Source: Lachnospiraceae bacterium | GTDB taxonomy: Bacteria; Bacillota; Clostridia; Lachnospirales; Lachnospiraceae | DNA: 55,696 nucleotides | Direction: 5' to 3' | Assembly (NCBI GenBank): GCA_017550535.1 | Contig: JAFZOS010000086.1 | Location: forward strand, 1-55,696 | Part shown: positions 27,001-34,406 of the stretch, piece by piece | Position numbering within the stretch: the first letter of the stretch is position 1 | How the letters are laid out: every line of letters begins with the position of its first letter | Position numbers and translations under genes: made by a program | Notes under the pieces: generated by a model | The model's input: only the letters and a program-made list of their open reading frames with translations | The model's database searches: none | What the model was told of the DNA's origin: nothing

Positions 27001-27730
27001 CGTCAAGCTGAGTGTTAAAGGCTTCAAGTCTGTTAAGAACTCAAATGAAGCAGTGGCTGTTCAGGCGGCAGGAACAACAGTGAAATACGCGATCGCATTG
27101 AACAGGAATGCTGATACTTCGAGGCTGGAACTTGTTTGTGATCCGGCGGGGTGTGCCGAAATAACGCAGGATGCAAAAGGAAATCCGATACTCAAAGTCG
27201 ATACTTTTGTAACGGGTACAGGCGGTACTGTACTTACAACGGATGCTGTCAGGGTCAGGTTTGTTGACAGGAAAGATACATCCATACAATACGGAAACGA
27301 TCATATGATCAATATTCTGGAGCCCGGAAAGGTACGGATGCCGGTTCCTGCAGTCAAGCCGGAAAATCCGACTGATATTGATATGGTTCTTAAATTTACG
27401 CTTCCAAAAGCTGCGTGGAGTTACGGTAATCTGTATTACCGGGTTGAAGCCGAAGCGGTAGGAGGGACTGTTCCCAATGATATGAAAGAGTCAGTGACTG
27501 AGTTTGTGCCGGTTGATACAACATCATACCGTCTTGTCTTTATGAAGGATCCAAGTGCTGTACCCGGCACGGGTCATGCACAGAAATACGATTTAAAGGT
27601 AAGCATTGTACAGATAAAGGATAGCAGCCTTCCTGTTGGCTATGGCCCCGGCGAGCGCTATGGCGAGGATAACCTTTATATAAGCGGCGCTGCAAGGGTA
27701 CTTAAGAATCAGGGGACCAAGGCCCCTTAA
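24080..27730 (+). CDS. Large secreted protein with transglutaminase-like domain
   Basis: This protein of about 1216 residues has a signal peptide (FKRLLMILIAAAMILPETG, likely cleavage after VVWA). An acidic spacer is followed by a transglutaminase/protease-like domain (about residues 210-350) with a Cys-His-Asp triad in GTCEAYAQ, NHTYNLV and WWFIDCSSG. A beta-strand-rich region (SLDLNGHTLNLRS onward) resembles a beta-helix, and the C-terminal half is a series of Ig-like or bacterial-repeat beta domains. No LPXTG or S-layer motif was seen at the C-terminus. The GGGAGG site is 8 bases from ATG 24080. It probably cleaves or cross-links cell-surface or environmental protein. Confidence 0.85.
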   Translation: MKFERVFKRLLMILIAAAMILPETGAVVWADDISSLQGSYVEAFPEAIDDIGEAGPVADEAVPEISGTGETDDVLTGDADSEDISFEGEGISNDSASPTVYCNTKAEAYEAVRNIIRNRVNKMDYYNAKITNPDKVYNNFVYDRIYVREDLFGAMYISMTDVCDFEEERMGMKPYEGDYMYNLIGDSINPRFFYEDPQSPDDPDVQTWIESGGVFYKLYEVYLPVITTKEQEDELDKKVEEILSTPAFRNVKDGTNDQKIKVIFDYVKGTVKSASGDRTRPIVHTAYSALCTSGHQGTCEAYAQAFYRLAREMGVPARVLMGLDANNHTYNLVKRDDGYWWFIDCSSGTYLKSYKEFKHAQLQDRFKTPKFQYNYWNNVKDYTDRVDPTRVFRNGDEILTSIDLQELYEYTRNDMAAHPGAEYLIRLGSDQTVDETNGEVFYFYGDERKKVSLDLNGHTLNLRSSGDIYLKEIKNGSITIGKAEVFRGHVYGQSGQWRLNADLINDLSITGLLNGFDRCFICGNNDTKISNVSVNKLHFWARNKLILNGDLIINNCSAADIGDHDIVKGADGLCRGKVIYKGNNTLGRVGDGYDEEDYAVDRTYSPKPMIVRAVDENGTVVKFKPNDVIATNEGKLKYYSNGSAAAATFDKIYDFAKINEAENAGLPDDETMTLKVLGKDLIFAYPAEVQVVFKYNAAQVTLLDDKGLNLNLIAGKTGARQGKVLKFKVVPKTGYMCTRVFDGSVLAPDTDGLYSVNCDRAKSIAITSCGLPGVAVSTLVDGKAPSASSAVVAYGGLKGGKTVNCAVRLKFKPAAGRVMTEVKYDYEGMPTGSAVLAPTVMNVYDIPVDAVNAATAAGKDLSVSASTVKPVMYIKKGGSEEYEAVVNKGVVKLKSDDTAELGVFMDSAEGEQFVISDLALKPANVDSGFATLSNDKKKIIIDASKASTLGKNVSFVLKGDFGTQVVTLNVAQKIVKLSVKGFKSVKNSNEAVAVQAAGTTVKYAIALNRNADTSRLELVCDPAGCAEITQDAKGNPILKVDTFVTGTGGTVLTTDAVRVRFVDRKDTSIQYGNDHMINILEPGKVRMPVPAVKPENPTDIDMVLKFTLPKAAWSYGNLYYRVEAEAVGGTVPNDMKESVTEFVPVDTTSYRLVFMKDPSAVPGTGHAQKYDLKVSIVQIKDSSLPVGYGPGERYGEDNLYISGAARVLKNQGTKAP

Positions 27731-27737
27731 CTGTATA

Positions 27738-28802
27738 TCATGTGGTAAGAGTAAGATCGCCGTCGTGTATCCAGCCTATTTTCCGCAGAAGCTGCCCGAA
27801 GCACCATGTAAGCACTGCGGGAAGTATAAAGCAGATAAGGATGAGCCCCAGCCAATCCATGGCTGTGATCCCTGCTTTGGTACCGGCGGCGATATCGTTT
27901 ACCCATCCGGTATAAACGCCTATCTGACCTACCAGGCCGCAGGTTCCCATACCTGATGAGATCGCTTCGCCGTTCATCTGCATCTTGAATATGCAGGTGG
28001 CGATCGGACCTGTTATGGCAGAGGTTAAGATCGGCGGTATCCATATCCGTGGATTTTTTACGATATTTCCCATCTGGAGCATACTCGTTCCGATGCCCTG
28101 GGATATAAGTCCCGACACCCTGTTTTCCTTAAAGCTCATAAAAGCAAATCCGATCATCTGCGCACAGCATCCCGCTACCGCAGCTCCTCCCGCGAGTCCC
28201 GTAAGTGACAGCGCGGCACATATCGCAGCTGAACTTATGGGAAGTGTAAGCGCTATGCCGACGATGACGGATACTAAGATTCCCATCATGAACGGATGAA
28301 GCTCCGTAGCCCACATTATAAGCTTGCCGACAGAGCTTGCCGCCGTTCCTATGGCGGGAGCCAAAAGGACGGAGAGTGCTACACCCAGCCCGATCGTTAC
28401 AAGCGGAGTCACCAGTATGTCAACCTTGGTCTCCTTGCTGACCATCTTGCCGAGCTCGGTGGCAACTATCGCGATCACCAGTACGGCAAGCGGTCCGCCC
28501 GCGCCGCCCAGAGTATTGGCTGCGCTTCCTACCGCAAGCATTGAAAACAGTACGAGATTCGGAGCCTTTAATGCATAGGCGATCGCAACTGCCATCGCAG
28601 GTCCCGCAACCCCCTTTGCATATCCGCCGATATCTGTAAGCACCTGTACGTTAAGCTGTGTTCCCAGCGTGGAAAGTATGGTTCCTATAAGAAGCGATGC
28701 GAACAGGCCGCTCGCCATTGCTCCCATGGCGTCTATGAAATATCTTTTCCATGAAATGACGATGTCCTTCCGTTTAAGGAAGGCTTTAAATCCTTTTTCC
28801 AT
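27738..28802 (-). CDS. PTS EIIC-family permease (PTS_EIIC_2 type), no EIIA/EIIB domains
   Basis: This 354-residue integral membrane protein is Gly/Ala-rich with about ten hydrophobic segments and belongs, as far as I can judge, to the PTS_EIIC_2 group of stand-alone IIC proteins (YFIDAMGAMASGLFASLLIGTIL and GGAGGPLAVLVIAIVATELGKMVSKETKVDILVTP features). The transported substrate of this group is unknown. Its RBS (AGGAG) directly follows the stop of the EIIC-EAL fusion, with a gap of 13 bases, so both are one operon. No EIIA, EIIB or HPr kinase gene is near. It ends 7 bases from the convergent transglutaminase gene. Confidence 0.82.
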   Translation of the reverse strand: MEKGFKAFLKRKDIVISWKRYFIDAMGAMASGLFASLLIGTILSTLGTQLNVQVLTDIGGYAKGVAGPAMAVAIAYALKAPNLVLFSMLAVGSAANTLGGAGGPLAVLVIAIVATELGKMVSKETKVDILVTPLVTIGLGVALSVLLAPAIGTAASSVGKLIMWATELHPFMMGILVSVIVGIALTLPISSAAICAALSLTGLAGGAAVAGCCAQMIGFAFMSFKENRVSGLISQGIGTSMLQMGNIVKNPRIWIPPILTSAITGPIATCIFKMQMNGEAISSGMGTCGLVGQIGVYTGWVNDIAAGTKAGITAMDWLGLILICFILPAVLTWCFGQLLRKIGWIHDGDLTLTT

Positions 28803-28815
28803 TGTTTTCTCCTGA

Positions 28816-30969
28816 TCATTTTATTTCGGATAATATTTTGTCCCCGACTGGTTCGTCGTGCTTTTCTTCCATTAGCTGTTTGAACTTTTGAAGAGGGATG
28901 GCCGGGCTGTACAGGTATCCCTGATAGATCATGCAGCCTGCATTCTGAAGTGCCTTGCGCTGTTCCTCGGTTTCAACATATTCGGCTATGGTTTCGATAT
29001 TGAGCCCTTCCGTAAGACGTGATATCGAGTATATGATCTCGCGGCTTCGGGCATTGAACACGTCGCGGCTTATCCCGCCGTCAAGCTTGACGATATCGAA
29101 GATATTTGACTGCAGGTATTTGATAGAAGTATTTCCCATTGAAAAATCATCGATACCGAAGGTATAACCGAGTTCTTTTATCCTTGAAAGCCTTGATATG
29201 AAATTATCATCAACCCTCAGGGTCGCCTGCTCGGTTATCTCGATAAGCACATTCCTGCATTTGCCCGGATAAATGATATGAAGGTTTTTAAGGAACTCCT
29301 CGAATTCATCGGTCTGTATTGTAAGTCCCGTCACGTTTATCGAAATATGGAAGCTGTCATCTTCCTTGTATTTTAACAGTTCCTCAAGCGTCTTAAACAC
29401 AGTCAGGAATACCTTTTCCTCAAGCTCGACGAGCTTGCCCTGTTCCTCGGCCAGTGCGATGATCAGAGGAGGATATATCCATCCGTACTGATCGTGGTGC
29501 CACCGAAGCAGTGCCTCGGCGCCGATGAGCTTATGATCCGAATTGTACTGCGGCTGGTAATATATGATAAAGTCGCCGTTATCTATATATTCACGGAGCT
29601 CCGCGGAAAGTGTCCTGGCAGTCCTGCCGGGATCGCCGGGAAGGCTTAAGAATTCAACGGGCTCGCGATTCTTCTCGCACTCCTTTAGGATATTTTCGAG
29701 CATGGTCACCTTTTCATGCGCATTTTGGTACTTGATATGATCGTTTATCCTGACAAACGGCATGTAAATGAGGACTCCTATAGCGATGCATATTATCTGG
29801 AGCAGGGAACCCTTTGCCGAACCCGTGGCAAGATATCCGCCGAGTATAACGGGCGTTGTCCAGTTTATCGCTTTTGATGCCGCCGGCACAAAACCCGATG
29901 CCATTGCTGAATAACATATGATGATATTTACGATCGGTGCAAGCAGGAAGGGTATTATATAAATGGGATTGAACACGACCGGAAGTCCGAGTACCACAAG
30001 TTCGTTTATATTAAATATCATGGGTACCGAAGCAGCCTTTGCAAGAAAACGGTCGTTTTTCTGCCTGCTGAAGATGATGATCGCAAGCACGAGCGACCAG
30101 GTGGAGCCGCAGCCTCCCAGAAGTACGAACACATCTATGAAAACTCCTGACAGTATGGGATTAAGTCCCTTTGCTCCGCCCTGACTTAAGACGATATCAA
30201 ACAGCCTGTATTTTACTTCGCCGAGAGCATCCGATCCGTGTATGCCGAGTACCCACATAAGGTCCTGTACGATCTCGAAGTATATCATGTTGCCGAGGCT
30301 GTTAAGTGAACGTGAGAACATCTTGGTAAAGCCTGCGTTTACGAGAGAATATAGATCCTCATACCCGATAACGTTTATCGTTATGTTGATTATTGCAAAT
30401 ATCTCAAGCACGAGCAGCATGGGGAAAAGGGAGATGAGTATGGTGGTAAAGTCCATGCTTATCCCGTCCACATACCGCCGGCTGTTGAACACAACCAGAT
30501 CCAGCAGTTTTATAAAGATAAATGAAGATAACAGGCCGCAGGCGATAGCGCACAGCACGTTCTTGGGCCCTAAGAGATCAAGGTTTTCCGGGTGATTGAA
30601 GATGCCCGACAGGATCAAAAATGAAGCGATCGAAGTGATGATCACCAGAAGGCGGTGTGAGAGCTTGCCGATACGGGAATTGATGCTGTCGGCGATCGTT
30701 ATTGCCATATATAGGGAAAGCATGCCGTATGATGCAAATTCAAGGTATTTAAGCATCGTGAACAGCATACCGTCATATGCGCCGTGTATAAGGTCCTGAT
30801 ATGCGTTTATGGGCAGGTTTATGAACACCTGTACAAGGGCGCTTACCAAAAATACGGGCAGCAGTGATTCGAGGCTGTCTGTGATGATCTTAAAAAGCGA
30901 GAATTCGGAAACTTTCCTGAATGCCCGTATTATTTTTTTCCATACATCGGACTTGGCAAGCCAGCTCAT
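28816..30969 (-). CDS. PTS EIIC (lactose/cellobiose type) fused to an EAL c-di-GMP phosphodiesterase
   Basis: In this 717-residue fusion, residues about 1-410 are a membrane EIIC domain of the lactose/cellobiose/chitobiose family with the sugar-site signatures GIHGSD (His244) and FNINELVVLGLP (Glu323). Both correspond to residues that contact sugar in ChbC-type permeases. After a linker (about 411-450) comes a complete EAL domain with Glu485 (AEALLRW), Asn545, Glu577 (IEITE), Asp607-Asp608 (IDDF), Lys628, Glu663 and Gln683 (YQGYLYS). These match catalytic EAL residues, so hydrolysis of c-di-GMP is likely. The arrangement suggests a membrane sugar sensor that controls c-di-GMP. It is the first gene of an operon with the EIIC protein at 27738. 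Confidence 0.9.
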   Translation of the reverse strand: MSWLAKSDVWKKIIRAFRKVSEFSLFKIITDSLESLLPVFLVSALVQVFINLPINAYQDLIHGAYDGMLFTMLKYLEFASYGMLSLYMAITIADSINSRIGKLSHRLLVIITSIASFLILSGIFNHPENLDLLGPKNVLCAIACGLLSSFIFIKLLDLVVFNSRRYVDGISMDFTTILISLFPMLLVLEIFAIINITINVIGYEDLYSLVNAGFTKMFSRSLNSLGNMIYFEIVQDLMWVLGIHGSDALGEVKYRLFDIVLSQGGAKGLNPILSGVFIDVFVLLGGCGSTWSLVLAIIIFSRQKNDRFLAKAASVPMIFNINELVVLGLPVVFNPIYIIPFLLAPIVNIIICYSAMASGFVPAASKAINWTTPVILGGYLATGSAKGSLLQIICIAIGVLIYMPFVRINDHIKYQNAHEKVTMLENILKECEKNREPVEFLSLPGDPGRTARTLSAELREYIDNGDFIIYYQPQYNSDHKLIGAEALLRWHHDQYGWIYPPLIIALAEEQGKLVELEEKVFLTVFKTLEELLKYKEDDSFHISINVTGLTIQTDEFEEFLKNLHIIYPGKCRNVLIEITEQATLRVDDNFISRLSRIKELGYTFGIDDFSMGNTSIKYLQSNIFDIVKLDGGISRDVFNARSREIIYSISRLTEGLNIETIAEYVETEEQRKALQNAGCMIYQGYLYSPAIPLQKFKQLMEEKHDEPVGDKILSEIK

Positions 30970-30995
30970 ATTTTATCCGTCCCTGACACAGTTTG

Positions 30996-31030
30996 ATAAG
31001 GCATCCCCGGGGGATGCTTATGATATTTTA
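30996..31030 (-). promoter_or_regulatory. Promoter -10 and start-site hairpin of the EIIC-EAL operon
   Basis: On the minus strand TGgTAAAAT (-10 hexamer at 31030-31025) is an extended -10, placing the start near 31018. This is the first base region of the stem ATAAG-GCATCC/GGATGC-TTAT (30996-31021), whose GC-rich core is centred at 31009. The mRNA would therefore begin with a hairpin, or the palindrome is an operator over the start site. The remaining intergenic DNA (31031-31227) shows nothing else clear. Confidence 0.45.
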
Positions 31031-31227
31031 CCACATTTTGTGTACCGATGCACGAAAAATCAGCGCTTTTGACAAAAAGAATGCACGATTACGACGGTTT
31101 TGTTATGGAGCATTTACGGTGCTGCTGTTAATAATCAATAAATCGCGGGCGTGATGTAATTGATGATTTGAACAGAATGCACAAATACTTGGTGTTTTTT
31201 AATCCGGAAAACACAATATATTGATTC

Positions 31228-31256
31228 TTGACATTGTGATATCCCTGGTGTAAAGT
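31228..31256 (+). promoter_or_regulatory. Promoter of the HPr-like gene
   Basis: TTGACA (31228-31233), a 17-base spacer and TAAAGT (31251-31256) form a near-consensus promoter. The leader of about 63 bases holds the stem TAAGAAT/ATTCTTA (31263-31286) and then a purine-rich RBS. Confidence 0.75.
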
Positions 31257-31325
31257 GCTATCTAAGAATTTTGAAGGTGATTCTTATTTCCGGGGGGAAA
31301 GATAATAAGGGAAGGGGTGTTTTAA

Positions 31326-31553
31326 ATGATGAATGAGTGCAGGATAAGGTTGGATCTTGATAATGCCGGCGAGTTCGTTAGGAAGGCCTCGAAGTGTGAT
31401 TTTGATATTGATATCTCATATAATCATTTTATAATCGATGCCAAATCGATGCTCGGCGTGCTGGGGCTTGACTTTTCAAAGATCCTTACCGTAAAGTACG
31501 GCGGACAGGATAATGAGTTTGACGGTATGATCAAACGCCTGGCCGTAGGCTGA
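31326..31553 (+). CDS. HPr-like protein without the phosphorylatable His (Crh-like)
   Basis: This 75-residue protein matches HPr over most of its length: EFVRKASKCDFDIDISYN aligns with the HPr helix 1 and strand region, and AKSMLGVLGL aligns with the regulatory Ser46 helix. By ungapped alignment to Bacillus HPr, the catalytic His15 position is Asp10 and the following ARP is lost, whereas the Ser46 equivalent (Ser41) is kept. This resembles Crh, an HPr paralogue that regulates carbon catabolite control but cannot transfer PTS phosphate. It is monocistronic, with its own promoter and terminator, and divergent from the EIIC-EAL operon. Two ATGs (31326, 31329) are possible starts. Confidence 0.8.
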   Translation: MMNECRIRLDLDNAGEFVRKASKCDFDIDISYNHFIIDAKSMLGVLGLDFSKILTVKYGGQDNEFDGMIKRLAVG

Positions 31554-31583
31554 TGCAGAGGGAGATCTAAAATACAGTTTAAG

Positions 31584-31614
31584 GAAACCACGGATTGATT
31601 CCGTGGTTTCTTTT
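31584..31614 (+). terminator. Terminator of the HPr-like gene
   Basis: The perfect 11-bp stem GAAACCACGGA/TCCGTGGTTTC is followed by TTTT. It ends only 21 bases before the helicase ATG. Confidence 0.88.
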
Positions 31615-31620
31615 ATCTTA

Positions 31621-31629
31621 TGTTATACT
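31621..31629 (+). promoter_or_regulatory. Extended -10 promoter of the helicase gene
   Basis: TGtTATACT (31621-31629) predicts transcription start at about 31636, which is the A of the helicase ATG. No Shine-Dalgarno sequence precedes that ATG. Confidence 0.55.
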
Positions 31630-31635
31630 GTTGGT

Positions 31636-34005
31636 ATGGATAATACAGACATAAGAAACACAATTTCAATATCCGTACGTGACCTTGTGGAATTTGTGCT
31701 GCGCACAGGTGATATCGATAACCGCAGGAAGAGCGGTCAGGATATAAACCTGATGCTTGAGGGCGCCAGGATACACAGGATGATCCAGAAGGGAATGGGT
31801 GCGGATTACGATGCCGAAGTTTATCTTAAGAAGTTTATCCATCTTGACGATTTCGATATCATGATCGACGGGCGCGCCGACGGTATAATAAGCGATGATG
31901 ACCGATATATCATTGATGAGATAAAAACCCTGTATACAGACCTTGACAGGCTTAAGGCTCCGGTGCCGGTACACCTTGCGCAGGCAAAGTGCTACGCATA
32001 TATATTTGCGGATGAGCGGAGACTTAAAGAGATCACCGTCCGCATGACTTATGTAAACCAGATCACACTCGATACCAGATATTTCCACGAAACATACACA
32101 TATCATGAGATAGCCGCATGGTTTGATTCTCTCATCGAAAGCTATAAAAGATGGGGGCGTTTTCAGTTTGAGTTTAAAAAGATAAGGGATGATTCGATAG
32201 CAGGGGTCGGTTTTCCGTTTGAATACAGGAAGGGGCAGAAGGAGCTTACTTCGCAGGTATACAGGACCATATATCATGGCCGCAAGTTATTCCTTGAAGC
32301 TCCGACGGGGGTCGGCAAAACGGTATCCACGGTCTTTCCGTCCGTAAAGGCACTTGGAAGCTCGCTTGCCGACAAGATATTTTACCTTACCGCGAAAACT
32401 GTGACCCGCACCGTCGCTGCCGAGTGTTTTGACATATTAAGGGAGCAGGGCTTAAGGCTTAAATCCGTGGTCATCACGGCAAAGGAAAAGATATGCCCGC
32501 TTGATAAGCCGGAATGCAATCCCGACACCTGTGACCGGGCAAAGGGGCATTATGACAGGATAAACGATGCGATGTATGACCTGCTCATAAACGAGGATTC
32601 TTTCACCCGCGAAAAGATAACTGAGTATGCTGAAAAGCATTGTGTGTGCCCGTTTGAACTCTGCCTTGATATGTCCCTTTTTTCGGACACAATAATCTGC
32701 GATTACAATTACGTTTTTGATCCCAATGTTTATCTGCGGAGGTTCTTCTCCGATGCTTCCGGCGGCAGTTATATCTTCCTTGTGGATGAGGCGCATAACC
32801 TTGTGGAGCGCGGTATGAACATGTACAGCGCCGCGCTGTTAAAGGAGGATTTTCTTGTCATAAAACGCCTTGTTAAGGAAGCGGATCCAAGGCTTGACCG
32901 TGCGCTCGGTGCCTGCAACAGGAAGCTGCTCCTGCTTAAGCGGGAATGCGTTTCGTGCATGGTGCTTGACAGTATCGATGATATCATACTGTCGCTTAAT
33001 AAGCTTATGGCGCGGTTTGAAACCTTCCTTGATGAGCAGGAGCATTTTGCCCATATGGATGAGGTGCTCGATATGTATTTTAAGGTAAGGCATTTCATCA
33101 ATATGTACGATAACATGGGGGCCGATGATTACAGGATATACTGCCGCCACACGGGAGCGGGTGACTTTATGCTCAAGCTTCTTTGCATAAATCCGTCAGA
33201 ATCACTTAAGCGGCGGCTTGAGAAAGGAAGGAGCTGCATCTATTTTTCCGCGACCCTTCTGCCGGTAAAATACTATAAGGATATGCTGGGAGCAGGAGAG
33301 GGTGATTATGAAGTATATGCGGAGTCAGTTTTTGATCCTTCAAAGAGGGGACTGTTTATAGCAAACGATGTAAGCTCAAAGTATACAAGGCGCAACAAAA
33401 AGGAATATGATACCATAGCCGCCTACATTGCGGACATATGCGGCGCGAAGGAAGGAAATTACATGGTGTTCTTCCCGTCTCATGCTTTTCTTGAATGCGT
33501 CCTTAAGGCTTATGTTGAAGGCTACAGGACCGATAACGTAAGGCTGCTTGTACAGGGGAGCACGATGAACGAGGAGGAGAGGGAAGAGTTTTTGTCGGGG
33601 TTTAAGACAAATGACGGGACGCTTATCGGATTCTGTGTTATGGGAGGCATCTTTGCAGAGGGGATAGACTTAAAGAATGACAGCCTTATAGGTGCGCTCA
33701 TAGTAGGCACCGGGCTTCCGATGGTCAGCGAGGAGCGCGGAATTTTAAAGGAAGCGTATGAACTTTCGGGCCTTAACGGCTTTGATTACGCTTACAGATA
33801 TCCCGGAATGAACAAGGTCATGCAGGCTGCGGGGCGGGTTATAAGGACTGCGGATGATGTAGGTATAGTCGCGCTACTTGATGAGCGGTTCCTCCTGCCC
33901 GAGTACCTTAAGATGTTCCCGCGCGAGTGGAAGAATTATGAGCGGATAAGGATATCCACGGCATCTGAAGCGGTGGCTGAATTCTGGGATGAACAGGATG
34001 AATGA
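31636..34005 (+). CDS. PD-(D/E)XK nuclease-DinG/XPD-type Fe-S helicase fusion
   Basis: The protein has 789 residues. The N-terminal domain (about residues 1-180) shows a Cas4/RecB-like nuclease pattern: DGRADGI, IIDEIKT and HLAQAKCYAY. The helicase has Walker A APTGVGKTVST (about 218-228), four cysteines for an XPD-like Fe-S cluster (CPLDKPEC, CDRAKG, HCVCPFELC), the DEAH box VDEAHNLVERG and C-terminal motifs including QAAGRVIRT. It probably unwinds damaged or structured DNA during repair. The ATG at 31636 is chosen because the ISVRDLVEFVLRTGDIDNR opening is a recurrent start of this family and the longer GTG reading crosses a terminator. Possible leaderless mRNA. Confidence 0.87.
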   Translation: MDNTDIRNTISISVRDLVEFVLRTGDIDNRRKSGQDINLMLEGARIHRMIQKGMGADYDAEVYLKKFIHLDDFDIMIDGRADGIISDDDRYIIDEIKTLYTDLDRLKAPVPVHLAQAKCYAYIFADERRLKEITVRMTYVNQITLDTRYFHETYTYHEIAAWFDSLIESYKRWGRFQFEFKKIRDDSIAGVGFPFEYRKGQKELTSQVYRTIYHGRKLFLEAPTGVGKTVSTVFPSVKALGSSLADKIFYLTAKTVTRTVAAECFDILREQGLRLKSVVITAKEKICPLDKPECNPDTCDRAKGHYDRINDAMYDLLINEDSFTREKITEYAEKHCVCPFELCLDMSLFSDTIICDYNYVFDPNVYLRRFFSDASGGSYIFLVDEAHNLVERGMNMYSAALLKEDFLVIKRLVKEADPRLDRALGACNRKLLLLKRECVSCMVLDSIDDIILSLNKLMARFETFLDEQEHFAHMDEVLDMYFKVRHFINMYDNMGADDYRIYCRHTGAGDFMLKLLCINPSESLKRRLEKGRSCIYFSATLLPVKYYKDMLGAGEGDYEVYAESVFDPSKRGLFIANDVSSKYTRRNKKEYDTIAAYIADICGAKEGNYMVFFPSHAFLECVLKAYVEGYRTDNVRLLVQGSTMNEEEREEFLSGFKTNDGTLIGFCVMGGIFAEGIDLKNDSLIGALIVGTGLPMVSEERGILKEAYELSGLNGFDYAYRYPGMNKVMQAAGRVIRTADDVGIVALLDERFLLPEYLKMFPREWKNYERIRISTASEAVAEFWDEQDE

Positions 34006-34028
34006 AAAGGTAGGAAGATTCAGCAGGT

Positions 34029-34400
34029 TTAAGATAGTGGCAGGTTTCGCCATACTCCGAATATGATAAGGGCGATGCAGTAAACTATAAGGATATAATT
34101 GTTTATGCGGTGAAACTTGCTGTTATTATGGGGAACAAGGAATCCGTATATAATTTCAAACAGTAAAAAGGGGCTTGTTAAGAAAAGGAAGGGATTGGCT
34201 TCACAGGCTCCTTTCATATCAAGCTTGAGCATGCATTCAAGCATACGTGTTACACCGCAGCCCGGGCATTTAAACCCCGTAACCTTCCTGAATATGCAGG
34301 GAATACTAAAGCCGGTCATGCGCCTCAGCATCAGGTATAATGCCAGGGCGCAGCCGGCTGCAATGATCTTTAAAAGGTTTTTCTTATACGGAGCCTTCAC
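34029..34400 (-). CDS. DUF2752 membrane protein
   Basis: This 123-residue protein has three hydrophobic segments and the family signature FKCPGCGVTRM (about residues 43-53). The Cys pair may bind metal or take part in redox chemistry; function is unknown. It starts 6 bases after the stop of the DUF4234 gene, so the two are co-transcribed on the minus strand. The helicase converges on it. Confidence 0.82.
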   Translation of the reverse strand: MKAPYKKNLLKIIAAGCALALYLMLRRMTGFSIPCIFRKVTGFKCPGCGVTRMLECMLKLDMKGACEANPFLFLTSPFLLFEIIYGFLVPHNNSKFHRINNYILIVYCIALIIFGVWRNLPLS

Positions 34401-34406
34401 TTAAGA

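Noticed and set aside
28816-30969. EIIC-EAL as a misjoined pair of genes
   Set aside because: The frame is continuous through a plausible linker (residues 411-450) with no internal RBS and start at the junction.
31603-31635. GTG start for the helicase
   Set aside because: It falls in the right arm of the upstream terminator and upstream of the predicted promoter start.
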